Shown here in pieces: positions 1 to 10,938 of a stretch of DNA of 64,000 nt. The stretch covers positions 62,001 through 126,000 of the forward strand of contig CAWUHX010000395.1 in assembly GCA_963922205.1 (NCBI GenBank), given 5' to 3'. The translations under genes and the position numbers were made by a program. The notes beneath the pieces are model-generated. The model saw only the letters and a list, made by a program, of their open reading frames with translations. It was not told the origin of the DNA and ran no database searches. Origin of the DNA: Romanomermis culicivorax (lineage: Eukaryota > Nematoda > Enoplea > Mermithida > Mermithidae). Each line of letters starts with the position of its first letter. Positions within the stretch are counted from its first letter, which is position 1.

Positions 1-490
1 TTTTTTGGCACGACTCCCATTAGCACTCGTGCTAATGAAAAAATATTTGATTAGCACAGTTAGCACGGTTGACAAATGATACTCTGCTGATCTCAAACAG
101 ATGTGTGAGTTTGTCAATTCTAATAACCTGCTTTTATTTATTATCGACTCATGAAATGTTGCTTGATGTTAGTATTTTCAAAAGGAATAAGACTGTCATA
201 TGATTCAGACTAAATTAGGTCATTCTTACATTATGCACCTGATCAGTTAACCGACAAGTAAGCATTCAGTAGATAGTTTGACAGTAATACTTTTATTAAA
301 TTCACGTTCTGTTTGGATGAAAGTTTACATGTTTTCATTGTATCTGGAACTGTGCTTCAACTTCAACATATAGCTTCTCGATTGATTTTCTCAAAAATGC
401 ATATATTTGGTTTTGCTACTCACTATTACTGATATGCATAAACTTCAGCATATGTCAAAACAGCTGTTTTTCAAATTACTTAGTGTCCAG
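1..490. other. No gene seen; AT-rich flank
   Basis: I see no supported coding exon, RNA gene or clear repeat in this stretch. It is AT-rich and probably intronic or intergenic relative to the exon that begins at 491. Confidence 0.4.
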
Positions 491-631
491 GAGGTTAGAG
501 CCGAAACTGAATCAGATTCGAGCCGCAGTCGTTCACTAAGGAAAAGTGACGTAGAGAATGAAGATATTGACGAAGTTGTTATTTGTGAAAACGACGATTC
601 TGATTTTTTATTTTCCACCACAATTTCGTGA
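491..631 (+). CDS. Candidate terminal exon, acidic serine-rich C-terminus
   Basis: A reading frame follows a splice acceptor (TAGTGTCCAG, ending at 490) and runs to a TGA at 629-631. The translated tail is rich in Ser, Arg, Asp and Glu (residues such as ETESDSSRSRS, then ENEDIDEVVICENDDSDF) and looks like the disordered acidic end of a protein. Codon composition in this block is less AT-rich than its surroundings, which favours coding. The start lies in an upstream exon, probably outside the window. It is not phase-compatible with the CUB exon at 914 through the only obvious internal donor, so it probably belongs to a different gene or isoform. I do not recognise the family, and a chance open frame is possible. 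Confidence 0.4.
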   Translation, partial: EVRAETESDSSRSRSLRKSDVENEDIDEVVICENDDSDFLFSTTIS

Positions 632-913
632 TATCTTTAATCTAACTTTCTTCTCGAACTTTCTTAAAAATTTCTCTCTTTCACCGTGCTAAAAAACCCT
701 GATTCAAGTAACTATATCATTGGTTGGTATAGTGGGATAATGGGAGGCTTGAAATATTGGGAATTCTATTTTTCTATTGGCTTATTTTATAATATTGATT
801 GGTATGGTTAAACGGTGTGTATGATGGGACTGGCCCTTTCAAATGCGCACTTTCAATCCTTCTTCACTAAATCCTAGCCCTGTACTTCTATAACTGATTT
901 TTTCTTCGCCCAG

Positions 914-3900
914 ATCACAGAACCAAGCCTCAGCGCCGAAACGTTGCTGTGTGGCCGTGCTATACCACCGACATATCTTTCACAGGGCAACAGCTTGGAC
1001 ATCAAGTTCGTATCGGACACCAGTGTAGCTCACGAAGGTTTCGACATAAGCGTCGTAGTATCAGACAAAGAAAGTAATTTACTTTCACTTTCGCAAACAC
1101 TCTTCAAGGCATTGTTGAATGATAAAACAAAAATCAGAACAAAAAAGTTTGGAACACTGGATCTAAAAATCCAATAGCAGGATACAAAATGTAGCGGAAA
1201 TGTAGCGAAGCAAATGATCATTTTCAGGGTTATGATGCTCAGTTACAGATGTGCGCCACAATAAACTGAACTTTTGAGTCCATAATTGAGTTGCCATGAG
1301 TTAATATACCTGCTTTAAGCATTCATTTTTCATAATCTCAAGTTTGGTCCCAACATTAACATTACTTATTCGCATTTCATTTTTCGATTTAATGATTTGG
1401 TATAGATGTCATTTCAATATTTTCTGCTCATTAGTATTGAAAAATTATTGAATACTTCCATAAAGATCCACAGTCAGCAGTTTCAACCAGAACGCATGCT
1501 TCGCAAATGTATGCCTTATTCTTTCAAATCGACGAATGACAACTAGATATTTTTTAAAACACTTGCACATAGCATTTACTGTAGAGTGTTTGAATCAAAA
1601 ATCATATGTTAATTCGGCTCAAGTTTTCATCTCTATATGATTCATAGTTTAGCACGATATATCAAAAATATGTAATAGTATTGTTTTCCATTTTTTCTAC
1701 TTACAAGTATTTCAAGAAAGCCAGACGGGATTTGTTTTTGAGGGTCTAGACATCTCTACAGTCTGTTTTATATAAAATCTTTCTGAATGAAAAATGACAA
1801 AAATTAGCACCGGCTTCAAAATCCTTTAAACATTAGCTTAACTAGTTTAACTACTCAAACAAATCATTTGAGTAATTATGGAATTATAATTTATTTTCAG
1901 TTCTATCATTTAGATGTATATCAAGAAAAGCAGACTGTAGTTTCATATAACAAGGAATTTTTTTAAAGCCTGAACCTGGTTTCCAGTAAATTTTAAAAAA
2001 GTAAAAAGTTCAAGCAAATATTTATATCTGATCAGAACATAACTTATTGAGGTATGGTTCTGTTGAACAAAAAACTTAAAAATTACTCATTTTGTGGAGA
2101 AATGTCAATTGTATCAATAATCTATAAATTTGATGAATTTCGACTCACAATTCATCGTGTCGCTTTAATATTTTTGTGTGTAGGTACGCGTGACCAATTA
2201 ATACCAGAAATATTGGTTCCCGGTCTAGTATATGCGAAAATAGCTACAGTAATTGGAACATTACTTCCTCACGTTAGTTTTTCAATGTGCAGGTTGCGGC
2301 GGAAATCTCACAACGGAAAGCGGCGCCATCACCAGCCCCAATTTTCCATCCTATTACCCGATGAACATTCAATGCGTTTGGAATCTGCGAGTGGCCAAAG
2401 GTTACAGGCTCCAGTATTTAGTGACGGTTTTGGACTTTAGTCATTCCACCGCCAATCAACTATCTCCGTCTGACGACATCTACCCGGACTACGATTCGGA
2501 TGAAAATGACGTCTCGACGACCAACGCCCCGTCGAGACGTAGAATGTGCAACGACGACAGCGATAGGTTGGAAATCTTCGCTGGGGCCTATTCGGCCACG
2601 AACGACAATTTGTTGGCAAAATATTGTGGCGTTGGAGATTCTTCCGATGAGGTGAGATTCCTAGTCTATAGGCTACTTCATACAAAATACTTCCAAATTG
2701 AAAAAAACGATGCAAGTCGGTATTGTGTAAGATCTGACGAGGAATGTTTTACGGTTAAAACTCTGATATGGGACAAGTTATGTTGCAATCGATAGCTCTA
2801 CAGTAGGCCTTATTTACACCAAAATTTGCATTAAAGTAGTCTTAAATGATCAACACGTTTATACCTGATCTCAGTAACAACACGATTGGTACAAAAATGT
2901 TGAAAGCTTCATTTTATAGAGCGCATCGGCATTTAAAATTACTTTACATGCTCGTGAACGGATGTCATATACAAAATAACTCAAAATTTGCTATTCAAAA
3001 TTATCTGAAATTCAGACTCAGGTGATCACAGCAACAATATTACAGACTTTAGCAATACCTTTCGATTGAATGAATTTGTATGTCTTACGCTTCTTTGGCT
3101 CATGTGACATATTTTTTATCAAATTTTATCATATCCTGCCGTTATTTTTTATCAAATCCTTGACGAAAATAAGTATTGTCTTCAAAATCGTTCCCATTAA
3201 GTATTACTGTAAACTTTTTGCCTTCTGAAAATTCTTGAGGACTATACTAATTTGACTCGCAAATTTTCATTTCTACAGTAAGCTTCATTCAACAGAAAAT
3301 TACAAAAGTATGAAATAGTATTTGCTTTCCTTTTTTTCAGAAGCATATTAAGAACTTTTTCGATTGTTGCTGCATCAATCATTTCAGAATAAATGTGCTG
3401 TTGTGAGAATATAGTCAGCTTAAAATATAATGCTGTTACCATGGAGCAGTTTATCGATTCATAACGTAAAAAATTGGATTTCTTCGCTTTCGTTTCGTTT
3501 ATAGTCTGCTTAAGCCGTAGGCATACTTGACCGGTTTTTTTGCGGCCGCAAATTTTGCGACCCGCAATTGCGGGTCGGTTGCGGCTCTCACAATGGCATA
3601 CTTTCCCGCGGTTCCGCAAAAATGCGGAACCGGAAAACCGCAATTGTAAGCATAGTTAACCGCAATTTCGAACCGGAAATTACTTAAGAGATGCAAGGTT
3701 GTAGGTTTCCGAATCCAAAAGCGTCAAAATGCTTGGGTATGCTCCTAATTGCATGGAAAAGCATCCGTAGGTAGGCACATTACAAACGTTTTTAAAAATG
3801 GGGAAAATTTTTGGAAAATGAGGAAAAAAATTTTGGGTCCGGTTCTCATGTGGAAAAAATCAACCGCTCTAAAAACATCATGTTTTAAAAGCTTAAAAAC

Positions 3901-5394
3901 ACTAAAATAAACCGTCTATGAGCATTTTTAAGCGAAAAAAGACTTTAGAAAATTGGGGAAAAATTTTTTACCCCTATCGCCATTTGACGAAAAAGCCGGC
4001 GGGAAAAACAGTGTTCACCAAAATACATCGTTTCAGTTTCCGATTCCCGAAAATTTTTTCGACAATGAGAACCTAGCATAAATTTTATTCTTTGTTCCCG
4101 AATTTTTCTCCTCGAAAGATTCCTTTGCAGAAAAAAAACACTGGACAAAGCAAATTCTGCAAATAATTGAGTTTTCTAGTTGATAAAGATCAGGTATTCA
4201 GTGTTATTCAGCGCGAAACGGCATATACTGTATCAAGTGCGGCTGCCAGAACCGCAAAAAGTACTCCACTCGAGAACTCTTTGCGGGTCGATAAACCGCA
4301 CTAAACCGCAATGCGGTTGTGGGTTGCCAACCGCAACCGCATTGCGGTTTTGCGGGTGACATGCGGGTCGCAATTTTTGAAAACCGCAAAAAAGTGTGCG
4401 AGCCGCAGACTTTTTCGCCCGTTGCGGCTAAGTATGCCTACGGCTTTATTTTTAAATGACAGACGTAACGAAGCGATGAAAGTAAATTCAATTCATAAAA
4501 CATTGTAAGTTTATTGCTGTAATCAATGAGAAAAATGTTCTACTCCGTCAGCGACAAACAGACCGATTGGTAGTTTCCTCCAATATCCTGGTCAAATGCA
4601 CTTGGGTGTCGGCAACGGTTCCATCTAAATCAAAAATTAATAGGCTGTTTCTGATTCTGGTTTTCCTCATGGAAATTCGTATTTTGTATATCGTACACAT
4701 GGATTGAATGTTTTTTGTGTCTGCATCCATCATTTTAAAGTAAATGGGCTATAGCAAAAGTCCATCTATACTTTTTTCGCTAAAAAACATACGCAAGCGA
4801 TTTGCTCTTCAAGTATTGGAGCTATTCCGGTATATAATACATCGCAAGGCAGATATTGAAATTTCCGATCAAAATATATCAAACACGTCCAACAAATATC
4901 TACTGTGCGTTTTAAATCCAGCTTTGACACAAGAAACGTAAGATCTTTACAAAATAGCCGTTTTCTGCAACACTATGCGAATTTTTTTTGCAAAATATAC
5001 TTCACTGGATAGAACAAAAGAACTTTCTTGCTCACAGAGAAAATGAGGGATTCGTTCGATTTTAATCGTTGCAATCACTTGCGACAGATTTTCGAGAAAA
5101 AAGTATAGATGGGCCTTAAGAATACTGGCGAAAATTAAAGACAACCAGACATCGAGATCTGCTCATATTGTTTTGTGAAAATTTAGTTCATGAGTGAAAA
5201 ATAATGATCTGTTTTTCTCATGATTTCTATGAGTCGCAATAATTGAGAACATTCCTATCGTTACCGGTTTTCAGAGTTTGCCTATCACAAACACGATAAA
5301 CGGGCACGAAATCGCGTTGAAATTTACGACGACTTCCAGCGATAGTGAAAGAGGAACGGGTTTCCGAATGCTTTTCAAACAAGTGCCGTATTGA
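914..5394 (+). CDS. CUB-domain protein, 3' part (three exons)
   Basis: Three exons join in phase: 914-1073 (enters phase 0, leaves phase 1), 2293-2651 (leaves phase 0) and 5275-5394 (ends in TGA at 5392-5394). All have AG acceptors and GT donors (GTAATT at 1074, GTGAGA at 2652). Exon 1 holds the second half of one CUB domain (LCGRAIPP, then FVSDTSVAHEGFDISV). Exon 2 opens a second CUB (CGGNLTTESGAITSPNFP, YYP, LEIFAG, KYCG). Exon 3 completes it (LPITNTINGHEIALKF, then GTGFRMLF). CUB domains are extracellular beta-sandwich modules used for protein or glycan binding, so the product is probably secreted or membrane-attached. The second CUB carries an unusual acidic insert (about 35 residues, SDDIYPDYDSDEND...RRRMC) between strands. 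The N-terminal exons lie left of the window, so the full architecture is unknown. A possible ATTAAA poly(A) signal is near 5455. Confidence 0.8.
1074..2292 (+). other. Intron 1 of the CUB gene
   Basis: This 1.2-kb AT-rich intron has no coding signal that I trust. It contains short degenerate pieces of a dispersed TIR family (near 1705-1770 and 1905-1945) carrying the CAGACTGTAG / CTACAGTCTG words that also end the element at 25684-26241. Confidence 0.55.
3513..4445. mobile_element. Palindrome-rich TIR element (family E)
   Basis: The ends are inverted repeats (AGCCGTAGGCATACTT at the left, its complement AAGTATGCCTACGGCT at the right). Just inside both ends are many short inverted words built from TTGCGG/CCGCAA (3540-3665 and 4240-4435), as expected for reiterated subterminal transposase-binding sites. 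The middle (about 3720-4160) holds text related to family A (CTCATGTGGAAAAAATC, GGAAAAACAGTG). No transposase is encoded. I could not find an exact target-site duplication, so the outer limits are good to a few bases only. Confidence 0.6.
4759..5116. mobile_element. TIR MITE, copy M1
   Basis: The left end (CCATCTATACTTTTTTCGC) and right end (CGAGAAAAAAGTATAGATGG) are inverted repeats. The approximately 360-bp body matches a second copy at 9778-10146 across its length, with scattered substitutions and small indels. It is too short to encode a transposase, so it is a non-autonomous DNA transposon. No unambiguous target duplication is visible. Confidence 0.7.
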
Positions 5395-5735
5395 GCTAAC
5401 GGATTTATTTGTTCAATTCTATTATTGAGTTTGTTTGTGAATTTATTCATTTTTATTAAAATTTTGCGTTCCAGTTTCATAAAAATACCACTTTGAGCAA
5501 ATGGTGGGAAGCATAGGTGGTTAGTGATCACTCAACATTAATTTCCCCATGTAAAGTTCTGCGAAGTGTCCAAAATTGTTCTACTGTCAGTGCTTTTCAT
5601 ACGACTGTACGGAAACTACCTCTGATTATCACCAATGCCAAATATACAAAAAGAGCCGCTCATCATAATTATACAATGTATAAACATTAATGATCACTTG
5701 AAATTGTGAGAATGCAAAATAATTCGCCGAAGTGT

Positions 5736-5971
5736 TCAAAATTTCTTTTTACCAGCTGCTTTTAAACGGGAATGCAAAAACGTGCCGCCGACCACCAAAA
5801 TTAGAATGCCAATGGACGAAAAGAGCATCGATAAAATTAGTAAGAAAGGCATATCTCCGCCGGACGCATCGGCTGTTGATAAAAATCATTAAAAAATGAA
5901 TTTTGATGAGTAAAAAATACTCATAATGTAGACTTACTTTCGCAAAAAGTCGAGGGTGGATTATCCGTCAT
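5736..5971 (-). CDS. 56-residue single-span membrane microprotein (two exons)
   Basis: On the minus strand an ATG at 5971-5969 in good context (AAAATGA) opens an exon ending at 5938 with donor GTAAGT. After a 65-bp intron (5873-5937, acceptor ATCAACAG) the second exon 5872-5736 continues in phase to TGA. The product is 56 residues: a short polar N-terminus (MTDNPPSTFCE), an acidic spacer, one hydrophobic span of about 20 residues (MPFLLILSMLFSSIGILILV), and a basic tail ending KKKF. Lysines at -3 and -4 fit a KKXX-type ER retrieval signal, and the charge bias predicts the tail in the cytosol. An in-frame TAG sits six codons upstream of the ATG, and an AG acceptor (CAATTGTAG) lies about 20 nt upstream. 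It is antisense to and just beyond the 3' end of the CUB gene. I do not recognise the family; function is unknown. Confidence 0.6.
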
Positions 5972-7333
5972 TTTTGGAAGCTCAATATACTACAATTGAT
6001 AAATAATTTTAATCTATCAATCCTAAATAATAAAATAATAATAATAATAAACTGTGTACATAGCATCAGGAATGCTGACCCGTCGTGTAAAGTAAATTCC
6101 CCAGTAAAAAATATATTTTCGTAATGCAAGACGACTAGTTGTTCAAAACGACACCGTTTTTTCACAACAGCTACGCCAAAAAATCCAAATACATAAATTA
6201 CAACTCAGTCCTCCAAGTTAAAATTGCAACTAGTAACTATGTGCACAGGAAAAATAAGGAGTAATTGAATAACACCAGTAAGTTGAATACATGTTCGAAA
6301 CACACACAGATACAACAAATAAAACAGTATGTCTAAACGCCACATTTTGAAAGAAAACAGTATCGCTCCATTGACCTGAGTGAAACGTATCGACGTTCAA
6401 TGAGCTTCATACTAACGAACAGCTAAGATTTTTTTAAGGCCTTCTTCACACATGTCATGTGTCGAATGATATGTGTCGAACGAGGATTTGTTTCAATTTA
6501 GGAATATATGTCAATTACTGCTCAATCTCTATCCGTTTGTCGGGACTGTTAGTATGGCAGAAACTGAAAACCTGGATGTTCAGGCACTTGTTACAAGTTA
6601 CTGGAAAAAATGCTTCAATTTACGAGAAATAATAGCTATAGTCAATTTTTTATAAAATGCTTCCAAATAGAAAAGTGACGCAAATCAGTAGGGTCATCAA
6701 AATCGTTTACATGGAGCTCTTACCGTAAAATTTTGCACTCGATAAATCGCTAAAGGGGAGATCACAATGCTGACAAATTTCTAGTCCAATATAATATATT
6801 GTTCATCAGAAAATCGTGAAAATCTGAAATACTACTTGCTTTCTACTTTCATTATTTAGAAGCATTTCAAGAAAAACAGACAATAGATGCAGATTTTGGT
6901 CAACTATAATGAAAAATTCACTACAAGATTATATTGAAAAATAAAGAAATATAACGTCCACGGCCCAATTGCACAAACATCCACTTCGCGAAGTAGACAA
7001 TTTTAAGCAACTTCGGACCTTTATACCACGTGAACCGGAATACCTAGCTCCTTTCACACAGTCGCATCCAATGTAGAAAATCTAAATTCGATCGGAAAAA
7101 ATCCTGGTTGATTTTGTCGAAGGGGGACCCCTCCACGAAATGGATGTTTGTGCAAACGGTCCGAGAATCCCGGTTTCATCAAAGATATAACATGTTAGGC
7201 ATAGTAGCGGAGTAGGTTTCACGATAATCAAGACTTCTTATCTATATACAGCGACCAATCAGAGAAGGCCAGTAAAAAAGTTTACTGTACATGAATAATT
7301 TTTTCGGCTTCAAGATTTGGATTTGATTTTTAG
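5972..7333. other. No gene seen
   Basis: AT-rich sequence without supported exons. A TAATAATAATAA microsatellite is near 6030-6048 and a degenerate piece of the CAGACAATAG-type TIR family is near 6850-6895. Confidence 0.45.
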
Positions 7334-7425
7334 GAAAAAACTGCGAGCTATCTCATGGGTCAGAAACTGCTTGAGGAAACATTCCTTATCCGATGCAGTT
7401 CGAAAAACGTTTCATCGACTGAAAG
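7334..7425 (+). CDS. Possible internal exon (92 bp)
   Basis: The block lies between a good acceptor (GATTTTTAG, ending 7333) and a good donor (AAAG/GTGAGC at 7426). Two frames are open across it (one reads RAISWVRNCLRKHSLSDAV). I see no neighbouring plus-strand exon that must join it and no family match, so it is a splice-site-based suggestion only. Confidence 0.25.
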
Positions 7426-7643
7426 GTGAGCTAATACTGCTTTCAGTAATGAATTGTAAACAGAAACTGTTTACATATTTTTGGGCGGTGTCCTCCCCAC
7501 AGTTTGGAATCAACAAAGCCGATAACTTTATTTTTGTGGCGCTGTTCTGCACCGCTAAAAATCACTACATCAATGTTATAACGCATGATTTAGCCGAAAA
7601 AATAAATGAAAATCGTAAAAATTTAATTTTTTTTTGAATTTTA

Positions 7644-8062
7644 TTAAGCTGTCTTCGATAACATATGCCTGGCACTGTTCCGTTTAGTGGAATCTTCTCC
7701 ATCATCTCTGTCGTTTTCTACCCTTTTAGCGCTTCTAATGGCGTTCTGCCGTTGATGTCAGATTTTAGGCATTGTTTTGCCCATCGATTGTCACCTGTGT
7801 TTTCGGTTCAACATTAGCGTTGTCACCTTCTGCATCTTCATCCTCTTTCCCACCAGCTAGAATTAGGAAAAATTAAATGAATAATCAACTGAAAAAGAAA
7901 TTGAAAAATGATGATTTTTTGAACACAGCGCCAAAAAAATTGAAATTCCTACGACACTTCGCGCGATGTCAAACAAGAGTTCGGATTTGGGCCATGGAAA
8001 GCAAATTCTTGAGGTAACTACAGTAATTACCTTCAGAAAATTTGTCGGGCAAAACATATGAA
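7644..8062 (-). CDS. Unrecognised gene, three 3' exons, charged C-terminus
   Basis: Three minus-strand exons join in phase: 8062-8031 (donor GTAATT), 7856-7795 (acceptor CTAATTCTAG, donor GTGACA) and 7745-7644, ending in TAA at 7646-7644. The product tail reads as a hydrophilic region, first acidic ([17 protein letters not shown]) then basic and acidic ([18 protein letters not shown]), finishing HMLSKTA. Such composition suggests a disordered, perhaps nuclear, C-terminus. The last intron is only 49 bp (7746-7794) and its acceptor has little pyrimidine tract. The first listed exon is very short (32 bp) and its upstream limit is uncertain; the start codon lies further upstream and was not located. 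I do not recognise the protein. Confidence 0.45.
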
Positions 8063-8257
8063 CTAGATTTTTTTCTTTAAAGTCAAACCCCCCGCGACTA
8101 TGCCTTTAAGATGCAGCTGAATAGTACCTTAGCTATCTCGAAATGCTTTGTGTGAGATGAGCTGCACCTTTTTGTGTGGACTGGGAGTATAACATTATAG
8201 AGCTAAGCTACAGCTTGAGCCGGAACTTAAGGTCAACTCGAGGGAACTGGCTCCAGC

Positions 8258-8560
8258 ATGCACATAACCTGCAAATACAAGGAAGCTTACAACATTTCTT
8301 GGACAGTGAAATTTTTCGGACAGAACAAAATCATAGGTGGCACGATAGTGTCAACCTACAATATACTTGGCTCCAAAAATTCATGTCCCAGAGGCAAAAC
8401 GGTGAGAGCTAAAACCTTGGAATTTTTTTCAGGCACAGGAGCGAACTATGGGGTACCTGGTGTTATGTTGAAGAACTTCCTGGGTGACATAGGACATGTC
8501 CCACCACTGGCCAATGTCGGTGTTGGTATAACCATCCCAACCAGGGCTCATCAAAAATAG
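8258..8560 (+). other. Ambiguous 100-codon open frame
   Basis: An ATG-initiated frame of 100 codons preceded by GGCTCCAG. Its first part (HITCKYKEAYNISWTVKFF, then a Cys about 40 residues on) vaguely recalls an immunoglobulin-like strand pair. Composition falls to non-coding-like in the second half and I see no phase-compatible partner exon. It may be an exon of an unseen gene or simply repeat-derived. Confidence 0.2.
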
Positions 8561-9465
8561 CCGGGTTCGGGACCCCTGAATTGGCTGAAGCATCAAACCT
8601 ACGGATGGAATGTTGTTTCTTACCATACAACAGTCATTTCGCATTCTGCGAGTGGGGGCCCCAAAAACATTCAAAAAACGTACTTTCTAACGGCCCCCAG
8701 TTTCCCACAATAGGTGTGCCATATCCAAGCTCCATACTTCAGCCTAAGCATCTTGAGGGTGCGAGCTAAATTTCATTTTTTCATTTTATTAAAATATGAC
8801 CTCAATTCAATTATATGGTGGTCCAAAGTCCGGGAACCGCGAAATTCGGCAATTTTGTTATATAACACTAATGGCTTTGAAAAAATATTTTTTTGCAGCA
8901 TAATGCACCAGGGCGTCAGAAATTTTTGCAGTTTTTCCAATTGAACCAGTAGCGTTTTCGGGATTTTCGGGGCGTAAGGGTTTTCGACAAGGAATTCAAT
9001 GTACGTGGTCACTTTACACAAAAAAATTATCCAAGATGTAAACAAGCGTATTTGGTGGAAAGGGTTTCCGAATGCTGAGAATTCAATGGACCCGATCACC
9101 TTATACAAAAAAAATATCCTAAATGTAAACAAACGCATTTCTGCAATTTTTTGAACAAACACTGCGTGTTCCCCAGGTATTTTGCATACCCAACCTGAGT
9201 ACTATATTTAAGTACTTGAAAATTGGAGTATATAAGTGTTTTACTCATACAATATCCTGTTTGACATTCGAGTAAACAGGTCACCTGAATACCTAAGTAG
9301 CACCCAGGTTAAATTTTTGAAATTGATTATAATTTGAAACTGTTGTTTGATTTTGAATTGTTTAATGCATGATCACATTGAATATATTGTATTTTTATTC
9401 GTGCCGCATTTAAATTGGTGGTGCCCAAAATTCAGGACTCCATGCAATACGAAGCAAACGCCCCT
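8561..9465. other. No gene seen
   Basis: No supported coding or RNA feature. Two short similar blocks (around 9000-9060 and 9080-9145) share wording about ACAAAAAAAT followed by AAATGTAAACAA(G/A)CG and look like a diverged local duplication. Confidence 0.4.
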
Positions 9466-9667
9466 AATGTCATACCTGGACAACAGACCATCCCATAGGG
9501 AGGGGTATGAGGGGGTATTACTCCGACCTTAAGTCCTAGAAATTGACCACTGATTGCTTAATTTTGAAACAAAATGAGCTGTTTAATGGAAATTTAGCTG
9601 CACTACCTCCACAAATTTTCAACTTTACCCCTACCTGAAAAATATGACCTTGGGGACCTCTGCTGGA
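9466..9667. repeat. Dispersed repeat, copy G1
   Basis: About 200 bp from CATAGGGAGGGGTATG to ACCTTGGGGACCTCTGC recur, with substitutions, at 61488-61690 in the same orientation. No coding capacity or clear terminal repeats; probably an ancient transposon fragment. Confidence 0.65.
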
Positions 9668-9777
9668 CAATAGGTTCAACAGGATGCAATTCGGTACCAG
9701 ATGAGTCGTCCTTGGTACCAGATGACTTGATTCTCAGTACCAGATCATGTTTTGTGTGTGGACCGATTATAACTAAA

Positions 9778-10146
9778 GGCTCATCTATACTTTTTTCGCT
9801 AAAAAACATACGCAAGCGATTTGCTCTTCAAGTATTGAAGCGATTTCAGTATATAATACATCGCAAGGTAGATATTGAAATTTCCGATCGAAAGATACCC
9901 AACACCTTCAACAAGTATCTGTTGAGCGTTTTAAATCCAGCTTTGACGCAAGAAACGTAAGAAACGCAAGATGCTTACAAAATAGCTGATTTCTGCCACA
10001 CTATGCAAATTTTTTTTGCAAAATATACTTCACTGGATAGAACTCGTCAAGATCTTTCTTGCGCACAGAGAAAATGAGGGATTCGTTCCACTTTGATCGT
10101 TGCAATCACTTGCGACAGATTCTCGCGAAAAAAGTATAGATGGGCC
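9778..10146. mobile_element. TIR MITE, copy M2
   Basis: Second copy of the MITE at 4759-5116, same orientation. It starts CTCATCTATACTTTTTTCGC and ends with the complementary AAAAAAGTATAGATGGGCC. It is 369 bp and non-coding. Confidence 0.7.
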
Positions 10147-10166
10147 TGCGATCGAAAATTTAGACA

Positions 10167-10934
10167 TGAACCAAGCAATCTGTGGATCAATTAACTAGCC
10201 AATCAGTCAGGAAATTAGTGAATCCATTAATCAGTAAATCAATGAAAGAATTAGGGAAACAACCAAGCAAATAATCACGGAATCAATCAATCAATTGGGA
10301 AATCAATGAAGCAACCAACCAACCAATCAGGGAATCAGTGAAGCAACTAATCAATCAGATAATCAACCAGCCGACCAACCAGGGAAATAACCAACCAACC
10401 ACTCAGGGAATCAACCAACAAACCGATCAGGAAATCAATTAGCCAACCAGGGTATCAATAAACCAGCCTACCAATCAGGGGAACAACTAACCAACCAACT
10501 AATCGGGGATCATTCAATCAATCCCAGAATTAACGAATCAATCAACCAACCAGAAATACAACCAACCAATCATGAGATCAACTAGCCAACCAAGGAATCA
10601 ATTAACCAACCAATCAGTGGATGATTCAACCAACCCGGAAATCAATGGATCAGCCGATCAACTAATCAGGAAAACAGCCAACCAATCAAGAAATCAACTA
10701 GCCGACTAGTGAATCAATGAACCAGCCAACCAGTCAGGGAATCATTCAACCAATCCAGATATCAATGCATCAACTAATCATTGAAATAACCAATCAATTA
10801 GGAAATCAAATAGCCAACCAGGGAACCAATGAACGGCCAACCAATCAGGCAATAAAGCAATCAACCAATCAATTGGTAAATCAATTAACTAACCAGGGAA
10901 TCAATGAATCAATCAAGGAAACAATCAACCAGGT
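10167..10934. repeat. Degenerate minisatellite, left part
   Basis: A run of about 770 bp is built from variants of an approximately 20-bp CAACCAACCAATCAGGGAAT unit, with CAACCAA and AATCA words drifting between copies. The same array resumes at 24817, right after the LTR retrotransposon, so the element landed inside it. Open frames reading NQPTNQ-like peptides are a by-product of the repeat. Confidence 0.85.
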
Positions 10935-10938
10935 AACT

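Larger units (their letters stand above)
2652..5274 (+). other. Intron 2 of the CUB gene, with two repeat insertions
   Basis: This 2.6-kb intron separates the two halves of the second CUB domain. It contains the palindrome-rich element at about 3513-4445 and the TIR MITE at about 4759-5116. The remainder (2652-3500 and 4446-4758) shows no gene. Confidence 0.55.

Noticed and set aside
7690..7760. Ankyrin-like [11 protein letters not shown] on the minus strand
   Set aside because: It lies in a frame that does not connect to the upstream exon and hits a stop at once; the alternative splice keeps a different, longer frame.
8258..8400. Immunoglobulin-like domain
   Set aside because: Only two cysteines and one Trp fit; no conserved Tyr-x-Cys and no partner exon.
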